DNA of 64,000 nt from Caldithrix sp. (GTDB lineage Bacteria; Zhuqueibacterota; Zhuqueibacteria; Thermofontimicrobiales; Sulfurfontimicrobiaceae), in contig DYKB01000024.1 of assembly GCA_020722815.1 (NCBI GenBank), positions 16,516 to 80,515 on the forward strand. The letters run 5' to 3'. The first letter of the stretch is position 1. Every line of letters begins with the position of its first letter. A program made the translations under genes and the position numbers. Of this stretch, positions 28,037 to 37,428 are shown in pieces. The notes under the pieces are model-generated. The model saw only the letters and a list, made by a program, of their open reading frames with translations. It ran no database searches and was not told where the DNA came from.

Positions 28037-29788
28037 ATGCGCGTTCTTTTTCATTGTCATTTTTATCGTTTTCTTTTGATCGGTTTTTTGGGTTTAATGG
28101 TCATGAGTTCATTACCTGTCCACGCGCAAACTTCAGAAAATCCAATAACTTCTACACCCGCTGACAGTATACTTAATGATTCTACCGGTACAGCTGCTTC
28201 GGTTGATACGACTGTTGCTGCTGGTAATATCGAAGTCCCCAGTCTTGGTTTTAATCAAAATACACTTTACAAAGTATATCAATTAGCTGCCGAAATTGGT
28301 CAGGTTACAATGCTTGCTTTTGCGCTGGGAATATTTCTCATTATTCGGGAATATCTAAAACTTCGCTCGGATGTCCGCAATTCACAATGGGTTCTTAATA
28401 AGATTAAAGCCTTAAAAATTGATAAAATTCATCAGTTGGAAGAACTCGACAGTTTTGTAGCTCAATTAAGAAGTGCTCATAATGTATGGGCGGCGTCTGA
28501 AGGTAAAAAATTTAAAAATCTCATTAAGCCAAACTTAACTCAAGCTAAAAATTTCTTTTTGAGCTTATTTGGAAAAGAAGTTCGGGTTATGACCAATGAA
28601 ATCGCTGCAAAAACGACCGTCTTTGCTTTGTTTTCAAAATTGTATGAGGTTTTTAAAGCCTCCACGAATACCGATAGCTTTAATTCTGAACTGTCAAATT
28701 ATAACCAATATCTGAAAGATAAATTTAATCCATTTTTAACTAGAATGACTTATTTATCGGACACCGCAGGAGCACTGGGGTTACTTGGAACGGTTTGGGG
28801 TATGTTTATCACATTCTTCCAGGGAACGATGGAACAATCCGAAATCATTTCAGGTATGGGGGTGGCGCTTGCGACAACGATTGTTGGACTCGTAGTCAGT
28901 ATGTTTTTAAATCCACTGACTACGATCATCAGTAATCAACATGATCATCACCTGGAAGTCATTGCGAAAATGGCGAATGATTTTCAGTTAAGACTCATTC
29001 AATCCGGGCTAACATTAGCGCCGCCGCCGACAATGGTATCAGTTCCTGAAATTGCCGGCGCCGTACCAATCAAATCCACCGTGGTTGATGAACCGATACC
29101 GATTCATCAGCAGCGACAAATTATTATGCCCGAAGGATCACTCCCCACCAGTAGAATTCCTAAAACGATTGAAATTCTCTCAAAGCAGACACAATCCGCC
29201 CGCGTGAACACGGTACTATCCGATCCGCTGCGAGTAATTGTTAAAGATCAAAAAGATGTGGGAATAGATGGAATTACAGTTGCTTTTGCCGTTGATACGG
29301 ACGGTGGTTCGCTTAATGGAAGTCAGAATATCGAATATGTCCAAACCCAGAACGGTGGTATTGCCCAGACAACGTGGAAACTGGGGACAACTACTGGTAA
29401 TAAATCTGTTCGAGTTCAAGCCGATGGACTGGATGGGAAACTTATTCGCTTTTTCGCTCAGGTTTTACCAGATGAACCGCATGAATTATCTGAGGTGGGT
29501 GGTAATTTTCAAGTAGGTAGAGCTGGCGAAGAATTAGGGAAACCATTAGCAGTACGCGTGATAGATAAATTTAATAATCCTATTCCGGGCCTGGCTGCTA
29601 ATTACAAAATTGAAGAAGGAAAAGCTCGCTTTCGGAATAGTCGCGGAAATGAAAGTTATGTTGAAACCAATGATAAAGGAATCGCTGAAATCTTTGTGAT
29701 ACTTGGTGATGAACGTGGCAGTATTAAAATTACTTGTAAGATAAAAGAGCTTAATACAAAATGTATGTTTCAGGCCTTTTCACAATAA
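28037..29788 (+). CDS. ExbB/TolQ/MotA-type proton channel protein with C-terminal Ig-like domains
   Basis: A 583-residue protein. A signal peptide (about 1-31, ending PVHAQTS) and a Ser/Thr-rich linker precede a first membrane span (about 89-104, VTMLAFALGIFLIIRE). A long helical segment (about 110-235) follows. Then comes the MotA/TolQ/ExbB core, with LSDTAGALGLLGTVWGMF (about 239) and GMGVALATTIVGLVVSMF, as the paired spans. After about residue 330 a Pro-rich linker leads to two Ig-like (Big-1-like) domains with ADGLDGKLIRFFAQV and PLAVRVIDKFNNPIPGL. Such domains are not normal on ExbB, where the C-terminus is cytoplasmic. GGAGG at 28023-28027 supports ATG 28037. It forms a stator with the two ExbD-like proteins just downstream. 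Confidence 0.85.
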   Translation: MRVLFHCHFYRFLLIGFLGLMVMSSLPVHAQTSENPITSTPADSILNDSTGTAASVDTTVAAGNIEVPSLGFNQNTLYKVYQLAAEIGQVTMLAFALGIFLIIREYLKLRSDVRNSQWVLNKIKALKIDKIHQLEELDSFVAQLRSAHNVWAASEGKKFKNLIKPNLTQAKNFFLSLFGKEVRVMTNEIAAKTTVFALFSKLYEVFKASTNTDSFNSELSNYNQYLKDKFNPFLTRMTYLSDTAGALGLLGTVWGMFITFFQGTMEQSEIISGMGVALATTIVGLVVSMFLNPLTTIISNQHDHHLEVIAKMANDFQLRLIQSGLTLAPPPTMVSVPEIAGAVPIKSTVVDEPIPIHQQRQIIMPEGSLPTSRIPKTIEILSKQTQSARVNTVLSDPLRVIVKDQKDVGIDGITVAFAVDTDGGSLNGSQNIEYVQTQNGGIAQTTWKLGTTTGNKSVRVQADGLDGKLIRFFAQVLPDEPHELSEVGGNFQVGRAGEELGKPLAVRVIDKFNNPIPGLAANYKIEEGKARFRNSRGNESYVETNDKGIAEIFVILGDERGSIKITCKIKELNTKCMFQAFSQ

Positions 29789-29815
29789 TTGATATGAACG
29801 ACAGGAATTAAATGT

Positions 29816-30220
29816 ATGCGTGCAGGTGTTGTTACAAGATTGATCGATGTGGTTTTGATTCTTCTTTTTGGCTTTATTTCCATTAGCGAAATTGATCGAC
29901 GAAGCCCTGTGCGGCTGGCGGAAACGAAAGAAATTCCCATAACGAAAATCGATAAAGAGCAAATTCTCATCGTTTCGATTATCGACGCCAATGATTTTTT
30001 GGTGGAAATAAAAGAAGGTATCCGATTTGGAGACATCGGCTCACTATGTCGTTATATCGAGATACAAAAAGAAGATTATGCCCGACGCAATAAAGAGATG
30101 AAAGTTCGAATCCGATCCAATTGGTTTCTTCCAGCGAAACACGCGCTGGATATTGCTATCTTTTGTGAAAGTATAAAAGTCGAACGTGGTTTAGATGTTC
30201 GCGTAACCAGTGAAAAATAA
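29816..30220 (+). CDS. Small ExbD/TolR-like protein (first of two)
   Basis: A 134-residue protein. Its N-terminal span contains VVTRLIDVVLILLFGFIS, matching the ExbD/TolR pattern PLIDVVLxLLxFF with the conserved Asp (about residue 11) that carries protons. A short periplasmic domain follows (about 30-134), ending with the ExbD-like sequence ALDIAIFCESIKVERGLDV. It starts 27 bp after the ExbB-like stop. ExbD proteins normally form a dimer or tetramer inside the ExbB pentamer. Confidence 0.82.
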   Translation: MRAGVVTRLIDVVLILLFGFISISEIDRRSPVRLAETKEIPITKIDKEQILIVSIIDANDFLVEIKEGIRFGDIGSLCRYIEIQKEDYARRNKEMKVRIRSNWFLPAKHALDIAIFCESIKVERGLDVRVTSEK

Positions 30221-30244
30221 TCAGGTTTGGAGGTTTTTCCAGAG

Positions 30245-30820
30245 ATGAAGGGTGGGATTATTGTCAGATTAATTGACGTGGTATTTATTCTATTGCTGGG
30301 TTTCATTAGTGCTAGTGACATTGTTCACAAAACGCAAATAAAACTACCTCCGCAATTAATTGCCAGTGCTGGCCGACAGCAAGTCCGCGAACCACGTCCA
30401 CTGGTGATTCGTATTTTTGTCGAGCCTACGCAGGAATTGAGTTCAGAGCAATTGAATGTAATAAAAACAGATTTAAAGCCAATAGGGAAAAAAGCGTATT
30501 ATTCAAAAAATACGCTTACTCAACGGAAGATAAGTGAAAAATATATAAAATATATTGTGCGAACTGGCACTAGCGATGCTGATTTTAATGAAGAATTATT
30601 TTCTGGTGATGCACTTGAAAAATATGTTAAAAATGTATATAGAACTCAACTGGAGTCAGGTCAAAAATTAATAATCGTCATCGTTCCGAATCCTGAATCG
30701 ATGATCCAGGGCGTGGTAAACATCTTCGATATTTGTCGTCGCCTGAAATTGGAGTATCATTTCCGATATCCTGATTCTGCAACGCGATTAAAAGAAATAA
30801 AAGATGCTATTTATGAATAA
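30245..30820 (+). CDS. Small ExbD/TolR-like protein (second of two)
   Basis: A 191-residue protein from ATG 30245, with GGAGG at 30229-30233; the TTG at 30227 would overlap that RBS. The N-terminal span, IIVRLIDVVFILLLGFIS, carries the proton-relay Asp and closely resembles the preceding protein. The periplasmic part is longer (about 28-191) and includes an ExbD-like end, FDICRRLKLEYHFRYP. Two divergent ExbD copies beside one ExbB suggest a heteromeric rod. A strong terminator follows at 30822. Confidence 0.82.
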   Translation: MKGGIIVRLIDVVFILLLGFISASDIVHKTQIKLPPQLIASAGRQQVREPRPLVIRIFVEPTQELSSEQLNVIKTDLKPIGKKAYYSKNTLTQRKISEKYIKYIVRTGTSDADFNEELFSGDALEKYVKNVYRTQLESGQKLIIVIVPNPESMIQGVVNIFDICRRLKLEYHFRYPDSATRLKEIKDAIYE

Positions 30821-30821
30821 T

Positions 30822-30876
30822 AAATCAGATTTTTGAATAATGATATTTCAGGCAAAACCAGAAATCTGATTTTTTA
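30822..30876 (+). terminator. Intrinsic terminator or attenuator after the ExbB/ExbD genes
   Basis: A perfect 11-bp stem AAATCAGATTT (30822-30832) / AAATCTGATTT (30862-30872) with a T run to 30875; the loop is 29 nt. It lies between the second ExbD-like gene and the co-directional TonB-like gene at 30918. Confidence 0.75.
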
Positions 30877-30917
30877 TAAAAGTTACGCTTAAAGTCTTTA
30901 TCTTTAAGGTCCAAAAC

Positions 30918-31937
30918 ATGCAAATGAAAATTGACGTCGAACGTATTAACGACGAGAAAAATATTCCCTCGGTTTTATTGACAGTTCTGTTTATTGCTTT
31001 TGTTTTCTGGCTGATTCCCCGAATTAAAGTTCCTTTGGACGTCCAAAAACCATCGGAAGAGATTATGCTTTCCTTTTTTAAAGATGAACCTCGCGAGGAG
31101 AAGAAAAAAGAGGAAAAAAAAGAGGAGAAGAAGAAACCCGAAGAAAAAAAAGAAGAAATAAAAGAACCACAAATTCAGGAAATTGAGATTGAACAACCTG
31201 CGATTGAAGATATCCCACAGGAAGTTACAAATATAGACGAACCAATGACAAATTTTTTTCAGGATCTGAATCAATTGCCACCGGATCAGATGCTTGAACC
31301 GACTCAAATTGGAGGAGCGGATGGGGTTACCGACATTTTGACCGATTTAAATAATGAGATGGCAATATTGGACGCGGGTGCCAATAAAGGCGGTGAAGGC
31401 GCTGGTTTTGATGGTATGACTGATACGAAAATCGGTTCAGCCGATCCGTCAATTCTGAATATCGGTCCGGTAAAACGAAAAGTGAAAACCCCGACTAAAT
31501 CACGTTCTATAAACATCAGACCGAATCTCAATTTGAAGGGAAAGGAGTTCATGAATCCGATAATCAAATGGATGGAAAAACATCCCTATCAATTTATCGG
31601 AATTTTGAAAATTTTTATGGAATACTCCTCGGGAAACCTGACATCACGCGCTCCTTTGGGAAATAATCAATATTTTTATTTTTTGTGTAAACGTGAAATA
31701 CCCCAATTAACGATTTTGTTTGTTGATTTCAATACCAAACAATTCATTCAGATAAAAGATGCTGGCTTACTGCAGCAACCCGGCTATCTAAAAGAAGGGA
31801 TGTTCACTTATAAAGAACAAGGTGGCGATAAAGTCTTCGGCTATTTTGAAGGTGAACAACGAAATGCCACCAGCGATAATGCCGAAAAATTTAATAATCG
31901 TTTCTGGTCCTGGTTTGAAACCGTTAAAAATCGTTAA
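30918..31937 (+). CDS. TonB-like envelope-spanning protein with unrecognised C-terminal domain
   Basis: A 339-residue protein. It has one N-terminal membrane span (about 17-34, VLLTVLFIAFVFWLIPRI) and a long Lys/Glu/Pro-rich periplasmic rod (about 55-100, repeated EEKK/PEEKKEE), as in TonB. A Gly/Asp-rich linker follows, and then a folded C-terminal region (about 210-339) containing FMEYSSGNLTSRAPLG and FVDFNTKQFIQIKDAG. That region lacks the TonB C-domain pattern, so this is not an ordinary TonB. The N-terminus starts with ATG-CAA-ATG; either ATG (30918 or 30924) fits the AAGG upstream. Context after the ExbB/ExbD genes suggests it transmits force to an unknown outer-membrane partner. Confidence 0.7.
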   Translation: MQMKIDVERINDEKNIPSVLLTVLFIAFVFWLIPRIKVPLDVQKPSEEIMLSFFKDEPREEKKKEEKKEEKKKPEEKKEEIKEPQIQEIEIEQPAIEDIPQEVTNIDEPMTNFFQDLNQLPPDQMLEPTQIGGADGVTDILTDLNNEMAILDAGANKGGEGAGFDGMTDTKIGSADPSILNIGPVKRKVKTPTKSRSINIRPNLNLKGKEFMNPIIKWMEKHPYQFIGILKIFMEYSSGNLTSRAPLGNNQYFYFLCKREIPQLTILFVDFNTKQFIQIKDAGLLQQPGYLKEGMFTYKEQGGDKVFGYFEGEQRNATSDNAEKFNNRFWSWFETVKNR

Positions 31938-31964
31938 AAACCGGCAACATACAGGAGGATTTGG

Positions 31965-33413
31965 ATGTCGACTAACCTCACCCATATTTTAAAATTCTAC
32001 CGATTTTTGTTTATTTTTAGTGTTTTCTCCAATTCTTTTTCCCAGACGCTGATCAATCTGGAAAAATGGGACGAAAAGGCTTTGGGTACTCACTCAGACT
32101 CAATCTCCATTTTGAATAATCAGTATGTCGATTCATATCTGCCAAAACTGATTCAGGAAGCAAATCGTAAAAACAGTACTGATGAAGATAGTATCAATGC
32201 TCTAAGTTATATTATTAATTTTTCCAGAACTTATACACAATATCAAAATAAATATTTAAAAAATAACGGAACGAGGGTGAGTGAGGGCAATAATGAGGAA
32301 CGTCTGAGTCTTTTAAAAAGTATGCAAAAAGATTTAGAAGATGCCACTCGTCTTTTTCCACGTTATCCACGATTGACAGATTATTTGATGAGGATTGTCA
32401 ACCTGATTGAACAGTTTTATTGGCAAAATCAACAATGGAAAAATTATCTTCAATACGCGACCAATGGGCTTTGTCTGGCAAATCCAGAAAATAAATATTC
32501 TCTTTACTACAGGATCGGAGCCGCCTATAGTCAGTTGAATGAATCCAAATTTGCTTGCGCGGCTTATGATAGCGCAATTTACTACATTTTCAGTTTTCAT
32601 GAAGATAGCTTAAGGCAAAAAAATAATAGATTTGAAAATATACTATATCGGGCCTTATTCGCCCGTGCAAATTGTGAAGAAAAATTGTTTCTGGATGAAG
32701 CTGCTCTTCGCTCCTGGAATCATGCACTGTTAATCGCGGCAGATACCTTGAAAAAAGGGATTGAGGCACGTATCAAACGAAATCAATGGGATGAGGGGAA
32801 CTTGCCGGCTTTTGAAAAATATTATACCGCGCAAGTTCAATCTAGCCAAAATAATTTAAAAGCTGCCCGAATGCTCTTGTTGGAGGTCATCCCTGAATTA
32901 AAAACCCAACCGGCCAGAAATGATGTTGAACGCACATTATCCCTGATCGAGTACCGACTCGGCTATCGTTTTCAGGCGCTGGAACGGATCTGGAAAATTA
33001 TTACTTTGTATCAACCGTCATCAACCGTCACCGCCGAGAATGATTCCGTATTTACTTCCTATCTGCAAACTTACGCCCAGCTCTGTTTTTTGCAGGGAAA
33101 TTACGAATTATTCACCTTGAAGCGACATCAACCGGCATTTATCTATCTCTCAAAAGCCGCAGAAATAAATAACGTTAACCAACGACAGGCACTATTTCTT
33201 TTGACATATCTCCTGACCGGCGACAAACGCGACATCATCCACGTCCAAAAAGCCAGTGAATATGGGCATCGTGCCTGGAATTTCGAAGAACAGGAATTAT
33301 CACTTACCTATAAGCAATTATTAGCACAAAGATTAGAGTGGATTTATGCTCAACAAGGTGATTTTGATGAGGCACTCCACTGGCGAAAAGCATTTCTGGC
33401 ACTAAAAAATTGA
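31965..33413 (+). CDS. Secreted TPR-like protein (first of three paralogues)
   Basis: A 482-residue protein with a signal peptide (about 1-26, ending FSNSFSQ) and otherwise mainly helical, with TPR-like pairs throughout (e.g. YRIGAAYSQLNESKFACAAY). The segment IKRNQWDEGNLPAFEKYY matches the corresponding VNWDAGN and IMWDSLN regions of the next two proteins. The later LQTYAQLCFLQGNYELF aligns with their GRMCF...G segment. AGGAGG at 31951-31956 supports ATG 31965. No specific family is recognised. It is probably a periplasmic scaffold of the ExbB-linked system. Confidence 0.7.
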   Translation: MSTNLTHILKFYRFLFIFSVFSNSFSQTLINLEKWDEKALGTHSDSISILNNQYVDSYLPKLIQEANRKNSTDEDSINALSYIINFSRTYTQYQNKYLKNNGTRVSEGNNEERLSLLKSMQKDLEDATRLFPRYPRLTDYLMRIVNLIEQFYWQNQQWKNYLQYATNGLCLANPENKYSLYYRIGAAYSQLNESKFACAAYDSAIYYIFSFHEDSLRQKNNRFENILYRALFARANCEEKLFLDEAALRSWNHALLIAADTLKKGIEARIKRNQWDEGNLPAFEKYYTAQVQSSQNNLKAARMLLLEVIPELKTQPARNDVERTLSLIEYRLGYRFQALERIWKIITLYQPSSTVTAENDSVFTSYLQTYAQLCFLQGNYELFTLKRHQPAFIYLSKAAEINNVNQRQALFLLTYLLTGDKRDIIHVQKASEYGHRAWNFEEQELSLTYKQLLAQRLEWIYAQQGDFDEALHWRKAFLALKN

Positions 33414-33475
33414 ATATTTTTAAGTTTTAATTGATAAAGAGTGTACTTGTTTTCATAACTATCAAAAGGTATAGA

Positions 33476-35629
33476 ATGATTAACAGAAGGTTTATCATTT
33501 TTTTTCTGAGCTATCTCCTTTTTTCTAACGGGATCACTCCCGGCAAACTGATTTCAGCCGATTGGGATCCACAGAAATCAAGTTTATTTCTGGAGCAAAA
33601 AATTGATGTTACGCCGACCGCAATTTTAGACGCTGAAAGATTAATTGAAAAATCGAAACTGGCATCCCAGCTTGCTGATTCCATTTTTTCCTTTATGAAA
33701 GTGCTTCCACATGAAGGGGAAATTGAAATTGAGGACTCCGTGGGAATCGCGAAACATTATAAAAAAGGTATCGATTTTTTATTAAATGAACCGGATGTTT
33801 CCTTTCCCATTCCGCAGCAATCACCTCAACTGGAAACCGTTCAGACTCAAAAAATTCGACAGTTGATTTTTGGCTTGAATCAATATGCATTATCGTGCCT
33901 GCTTGAAGCAAAAAAACGGGATCCCTATAATCCAGAGAATGATATTTATTCAGTTCAACGTATCATCAACAAGCTGATCGCGATGAATATTCATGAACAG
34001 GAGCTCAGTGAAGTCGATGAAAAAATTAAAGAAACCGCCTGGCGAAATGATGAAAAACACGGTTTTTTTATTGTAAGTGGTATTATTGCCGAGCAGTTAA
34101 AAAAATGGGTTTCTGCCTATAATTTTTATCGGATGGCCTACGAATTGGCGACATCTGGACTTTATCTACCCGGAATTGATTCCAATTTTGTTCATAAAAT
34201 GGATTCAATAGCCAGCAAAGCATTTATTGCCGATGAAAATAAATTAATGGCCAAAGTGTATGAAAAACAGGCGTTTGAAATAAAGACAATCCATGATTCA
34301 CTCCTGGCATATTATCATTTTTTTGCTGATAGCGGCTACCTTTTTACCGAGGCAGATACGCAGATCACCCGCGAATATATAGAACAGGCTTTAAATATTC
34401 TTGAACCGGTTGATCAAACTGAAAGTCGACAGTTTCGAAAAATTTCTGTTCGTAAGTATCAATTAAATCTTGATGATATCATGTTCTTATCCCGCAAGCT
34501 TTTTGCGCAGGTGGAGAACCTGTTGTTAAAGGCAAAAGAACTCGATCCGTTTAACAGTTTGCTCCGATTTAAACTCGCCCGGGATTTTTATCTCTTTTTG
34601 GCACAATCATATCCGGATTCGACTCTTTTCGAACGGAGTGTCTCTGAATTTGAAAACCTGATCTGGGTTGAGAAAAGTAATTCTGGCTATTATTATTGGC
34701 TTGGGAATGCCTACATGGGCCTCCGAAATTGGCAGAAAGCTTTTGAAAATTATCAAATTGCTGAAAACACTTTAATTCGATCGGCGATCATAAATGCATA
34801 CGGGACGCCTGCGTATCTTGCCAAGCCGGATTCTATTCCAGTAAGTCCAGAAATATTATTTAATATTATACTGCTGCAAGCCCGGGCAAAAATTAAAATG
34901 TTTAAAGGGAAAGAGGCATTAGCCCTTTTAAGGCGTGCCCAGCAAACAACTTTGGAAGCCGAAAAAAAACGATCCATTCAGAGTCAAATCGACGCTGTTA
35001 ATTGGGATGCCGGTAATATCTATGCGATGAATTTAAGGAAAAAATCGTATGATTTAATCGCCGCCAGCGATTATAAAACAGCCAAAGCGGTATGTTTGCA
35101 ATTATTGGATACGTTATGGACGCAGGAAACAAAAGATGAAATTAATAGTCAGATAGCGATCATGGACTTTAATCATCTGGATCGTCGCGAAGATGGGATT
35201 CAGCGGATGTATGATGTTGTTTCGGCCATGCCACGTGATGAAAATGGAACACCACTGAACCCTAAAAACCAGGTTTATTTTGATTACTATGGTCGTATGT
35301 GTTTTGAGTTGGGGCTTTATTATGCTTTGAATAAAGAAGATCGACGATTGGCCTATATTTATTTTATGCAATCAACGCAAATAAATTGGAATGGCCGTCC
35401 AAAGGCGTATTTGCGACTGGCTGAATTGTCGAAATTTTCGCCGGCAGAAACTGTTTTATTATGTAATAAAGCGTTGCTTACCCCTGAAAATTTGTCACCG
35501 ACCGATAAACGCGAAATAGCAGAACTCTTATCCAATGCTTATCAACGGCAGGCAAAATTTAAAGAAGCCAAAGAATGGCATGCCCGAAGTCTGGATAAAA
35601 ATTGGTGCGAAAATCGGGAAGAATCATAA
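33476..35629 (+). CDS. Large secreted TPR-like protein (second of three paralogues)
   Basis: 717 residues from ATG 33476 (AAAAGGT at 33465); the upstream TTG at 33431 is less likely because it adds a charged leader before the signal peptide. The signal peptide covers about 1-28. The rest is helical with many TPR-like units (e.g. SGYYYWLGNAYMGLRNWQKAF). The C-terminal third contains VNWDAGN, then YYGRMCFELGLYYAL and INWNGRPKAYLRLAEL. These match the third paralogue's AGRMCFQYGQEKM and IDWHGRYKSSFILARF. No enzyme motif is visible. Confidence 0.7.
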   Translation: MINRRFIIFFLSYLLFSNGITPGKLISADWDPQKSSLFLEQKIDVTPTAILDAERLIEKSKLASQLADSIFSFMKVLPHEGEIEIEDSVGIAKHYKKGIDFLLNEPDVSFPIPQQSPQLETVQTQKIRQLIFGLNQYALSCLLEAKKRDPYNPENDIYSVQRIINKLIAMNIHEQELSEVDEKIKETAWRNDEKHGFFIVSGIIAEQLKKWVSAYNFYRMAYELATSGLYLPGIDSNFVHKMDSIASKAFIADENKLMAKVYEKQAFEIKTIHDSLLAYYHFFADSGYLFTEADTQITREYIEQALNILEPVDQTESRQFRKISVRKYQLNLDDIMFLSRKLFAQVENLLLKAKELDPFNSLLRFKLARDFYLFLAQSYPDSTLFERSVSEFENLIWVEKSNSGYYYWLGNAYMGLRNWQKAFENYQIAENTLIRSAIINAYGTPAYLAKPDSIPVSPEILFNIILLQARAKIKMFKGKEALALLRRAQQTTLEAEKKRSIQSQIDAVNWDAGNIYAMNLRKKSYDLIAASDYKTAKAVCLQLLDTLWTQETKDEINSQIAIMDFNHLDRREDGIQRMYDVVSAMPRDENGTPLNPKNQVYFDYYGRMCFELGLYYALNKEDRRLAYIYFMQSTQINWNGRPKAYLRLAELSKFSPAETVLLCNKALLTPENLSPTDKREIAELLSNAYQRQAKFKEAKEWHARSLDKNWCENREES

Positions 35630-35664
35630 ACGATTTTCAGGATAAAATTTTGTTGAGGGAGACC

Positions 35665-37428
35665 ATGAATTTTCATAAAGTTTTGATTGTTTTTTCTATT
35701 TTATTAAATCTTTTGATGTTAAATTGCGGAATTTTTCATCATCAGAACCAGGTGACACCGAATCTCGCACCCCGGAGTGCGCTTCCCGGCATCGATCCCA
35801 AAGTATACACCGTCGCCAGTGCCAAAGCGGATACCTTAATCCCATCCAAGGAAAAGGAAGCTGAAGCGGCTGATCTGGTACAGATTGGGCAGAAAGATCT
35901 GGAAATTAGTGAATCACTCTGGCGCGCGGTGGAGATCTTTCGTGAACGCGCAAAAAAGGATTCCTTAAAGCAGCCCGTTCATATCGTAAAAGAACAGATT
36001 GAAGTTTCGGACGATGAAAATACCACGGTCTATTTGCGAACGGATTCAACCAAAATTAAGAAAGAAGTTGCCCTGAAAGATACCCTGACGGAACCTATTT
36101 TAAAACAAATGGCCCGGCTTTATCTTGATAATTCAATGAAGTATTTTTTGCAAGCGAAAGAAATCAATCGATTTGATTTAAATACAATTACTCAGGTTGC
36201 AAATTTATTTAATCAAAAAGCAGAACGATTTCAAGATACAACCAGTTCCAAAAGCAGTATTGAGCAATATCAATATATTGCCCGGTATCAAAAAGGATAT
36301 CATTATCTTTTTGCCCGGTTAGGTGAAAATTATGAAAAAATTGGTGATTGGGAAAATGCTTTAAAAAATTATAAGGAAGCACTCCGGGTATTTTTAGCAA
36401 CTTCGGGATTAAAGTTTGCCACTGATGCCAATGTCGCCCGGCAAGATTCTATCGAAGAAAATCGACAGTTGGTGCAATACTGGGTTGCCAGGGCTGATGC
36501 TGAAACCAGACTTTTTATGGCAGATTCAGCAATGGTTTCCTGGTTGCATGCTTATCTTTATGCCGATGAGCCCGCCAGAATCGATGAAATTGAAGGCAAT
36601 ATTCAGAATATCATGTGGGACAGCCTGAATATTAAGGCTTTTACCATGCGCGATTCTATCGAACGGGTTTATAAAAAAGGGAAGGAAGATGTATTACGGG
36701 CGGGATACCTGGCGCTTTTAAAGATAATTAAAACTCAAAAAGCACGAGATGAAATTGAGACGATGATTGCTGAGATTGACTTTGCTTCCGAGGATGATGC
36801 GGTCAAACAATCCGCCATTCAACGAATGGTTAATATCGTGCGTCGTGCTGATGCAAATCCAGCCACCCGAGATAAATTTGAAGCCCCGATTAGATATGAT
36901 ATCGTTTATTATCTCGAACTGGATAGTCTCAATAGCTCCAGATTTATTGTTCATAATGATTTACGATATAGCAATAGATTAATTGATTTATTGGAAAATA
37001 ACAAACTCAAAGTCGATTCTACCTATAAAAAAATATTCCGAAGTGCTGGACGCATGTGTTTCCAATATGGTCAGGAAAAAATGGATCAGGGGCTTTATGA
37101 TGATGCACAGCTTTATTTAAATCGATCAAATGGCATCGATTGGCACGGTCGTTACAAATCATCATTTATTTTAGCCAGATTTTATGGACAGCGTTTAAAC
37201 CCCCGTCGCGCTTTGCAACATTGTTATGAGATTGCGGCTGCCCATGAGTATATGAGTTTTGAAGAACATCGTGATTTTTTATTACTCATGTCCCGGCTCT
37301 TTCGAAATCGTTTAATTGATAAAGTGCATGTGGCTCAGGAGGTTTATCAAATTTACAACATTTTCATAAATGGAGGTGAAATACCATGGGCCGATATTTT
37401 CAGTTATTTAGAACCCTACCGTGGCTAA
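35665..37428 (+). CDS. TPR-like lipoprotein (third of three paralogues)
   Basis: 587 residues from ATG 35665, with GAGGGAGA upstream. A lipoprotein signal ends LLMLNCG (Cys about 20), so it is probably anchored to a membrane; Asn before the Cys is unusual but recurs in the lipoprotein at 5512. TPR-like helices dominate (e.g. ARLGENYEKIGDWENALKNY). The C-terminus carries GRMCF and IDWHGR motifs shared with the previous protein. Its stop lies 42 bp inside the next gene, which points to translational coupling. Confidence 0.72.
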   Translation: MNFHKVLIVFSILLNLLMLNCGIFHHQNQVTPNLAPRSALPGIDPKVYTVASAKADTLIPSKEKEAEAADLVQIGQKDLEISESLWRAVEIFRERAKKDSLKQPVHIVKEQIEVSDDENTTVYLRTDSTKIKKEVALKDTLTEPILKQMARLYLDNSMKYFLQAKEINRFDLNTITQVANLFNQKAERFQDTTSSKSSIEQYQYIARYQKGYHYLFARLGENYEKIGDWENALKNYKEALRVFLATSGLKFATDANVARQDSIEENRQLVQYWVARADAETRLFMADSAMVSWLHAYLYADEPARIDEIEGNIQNIMWDSLNIKAFTMRDSIERVYKKGKEDVLRAGYLALLKIIKTQKARDEIETMIAEIDFASEDDAVKQSAIQRMVNIVRRADANPATRDKFEAPIRYDIVYYLELDSLNSSRFIVHNDLRYSNRLIDLLENNKLKVDSTYKKIFRSAGRMCFQYGQEKMDQGLYDDAQLYLNRSNGIDWHGRYKSSFILARFYGQRLNPRRALQHCYEIAAAHEYMSFEEHRDFLLLMSRLFRNRLIDKVHVAQEVYQIYNIFINGGEIPWADIFSYLEPYRG

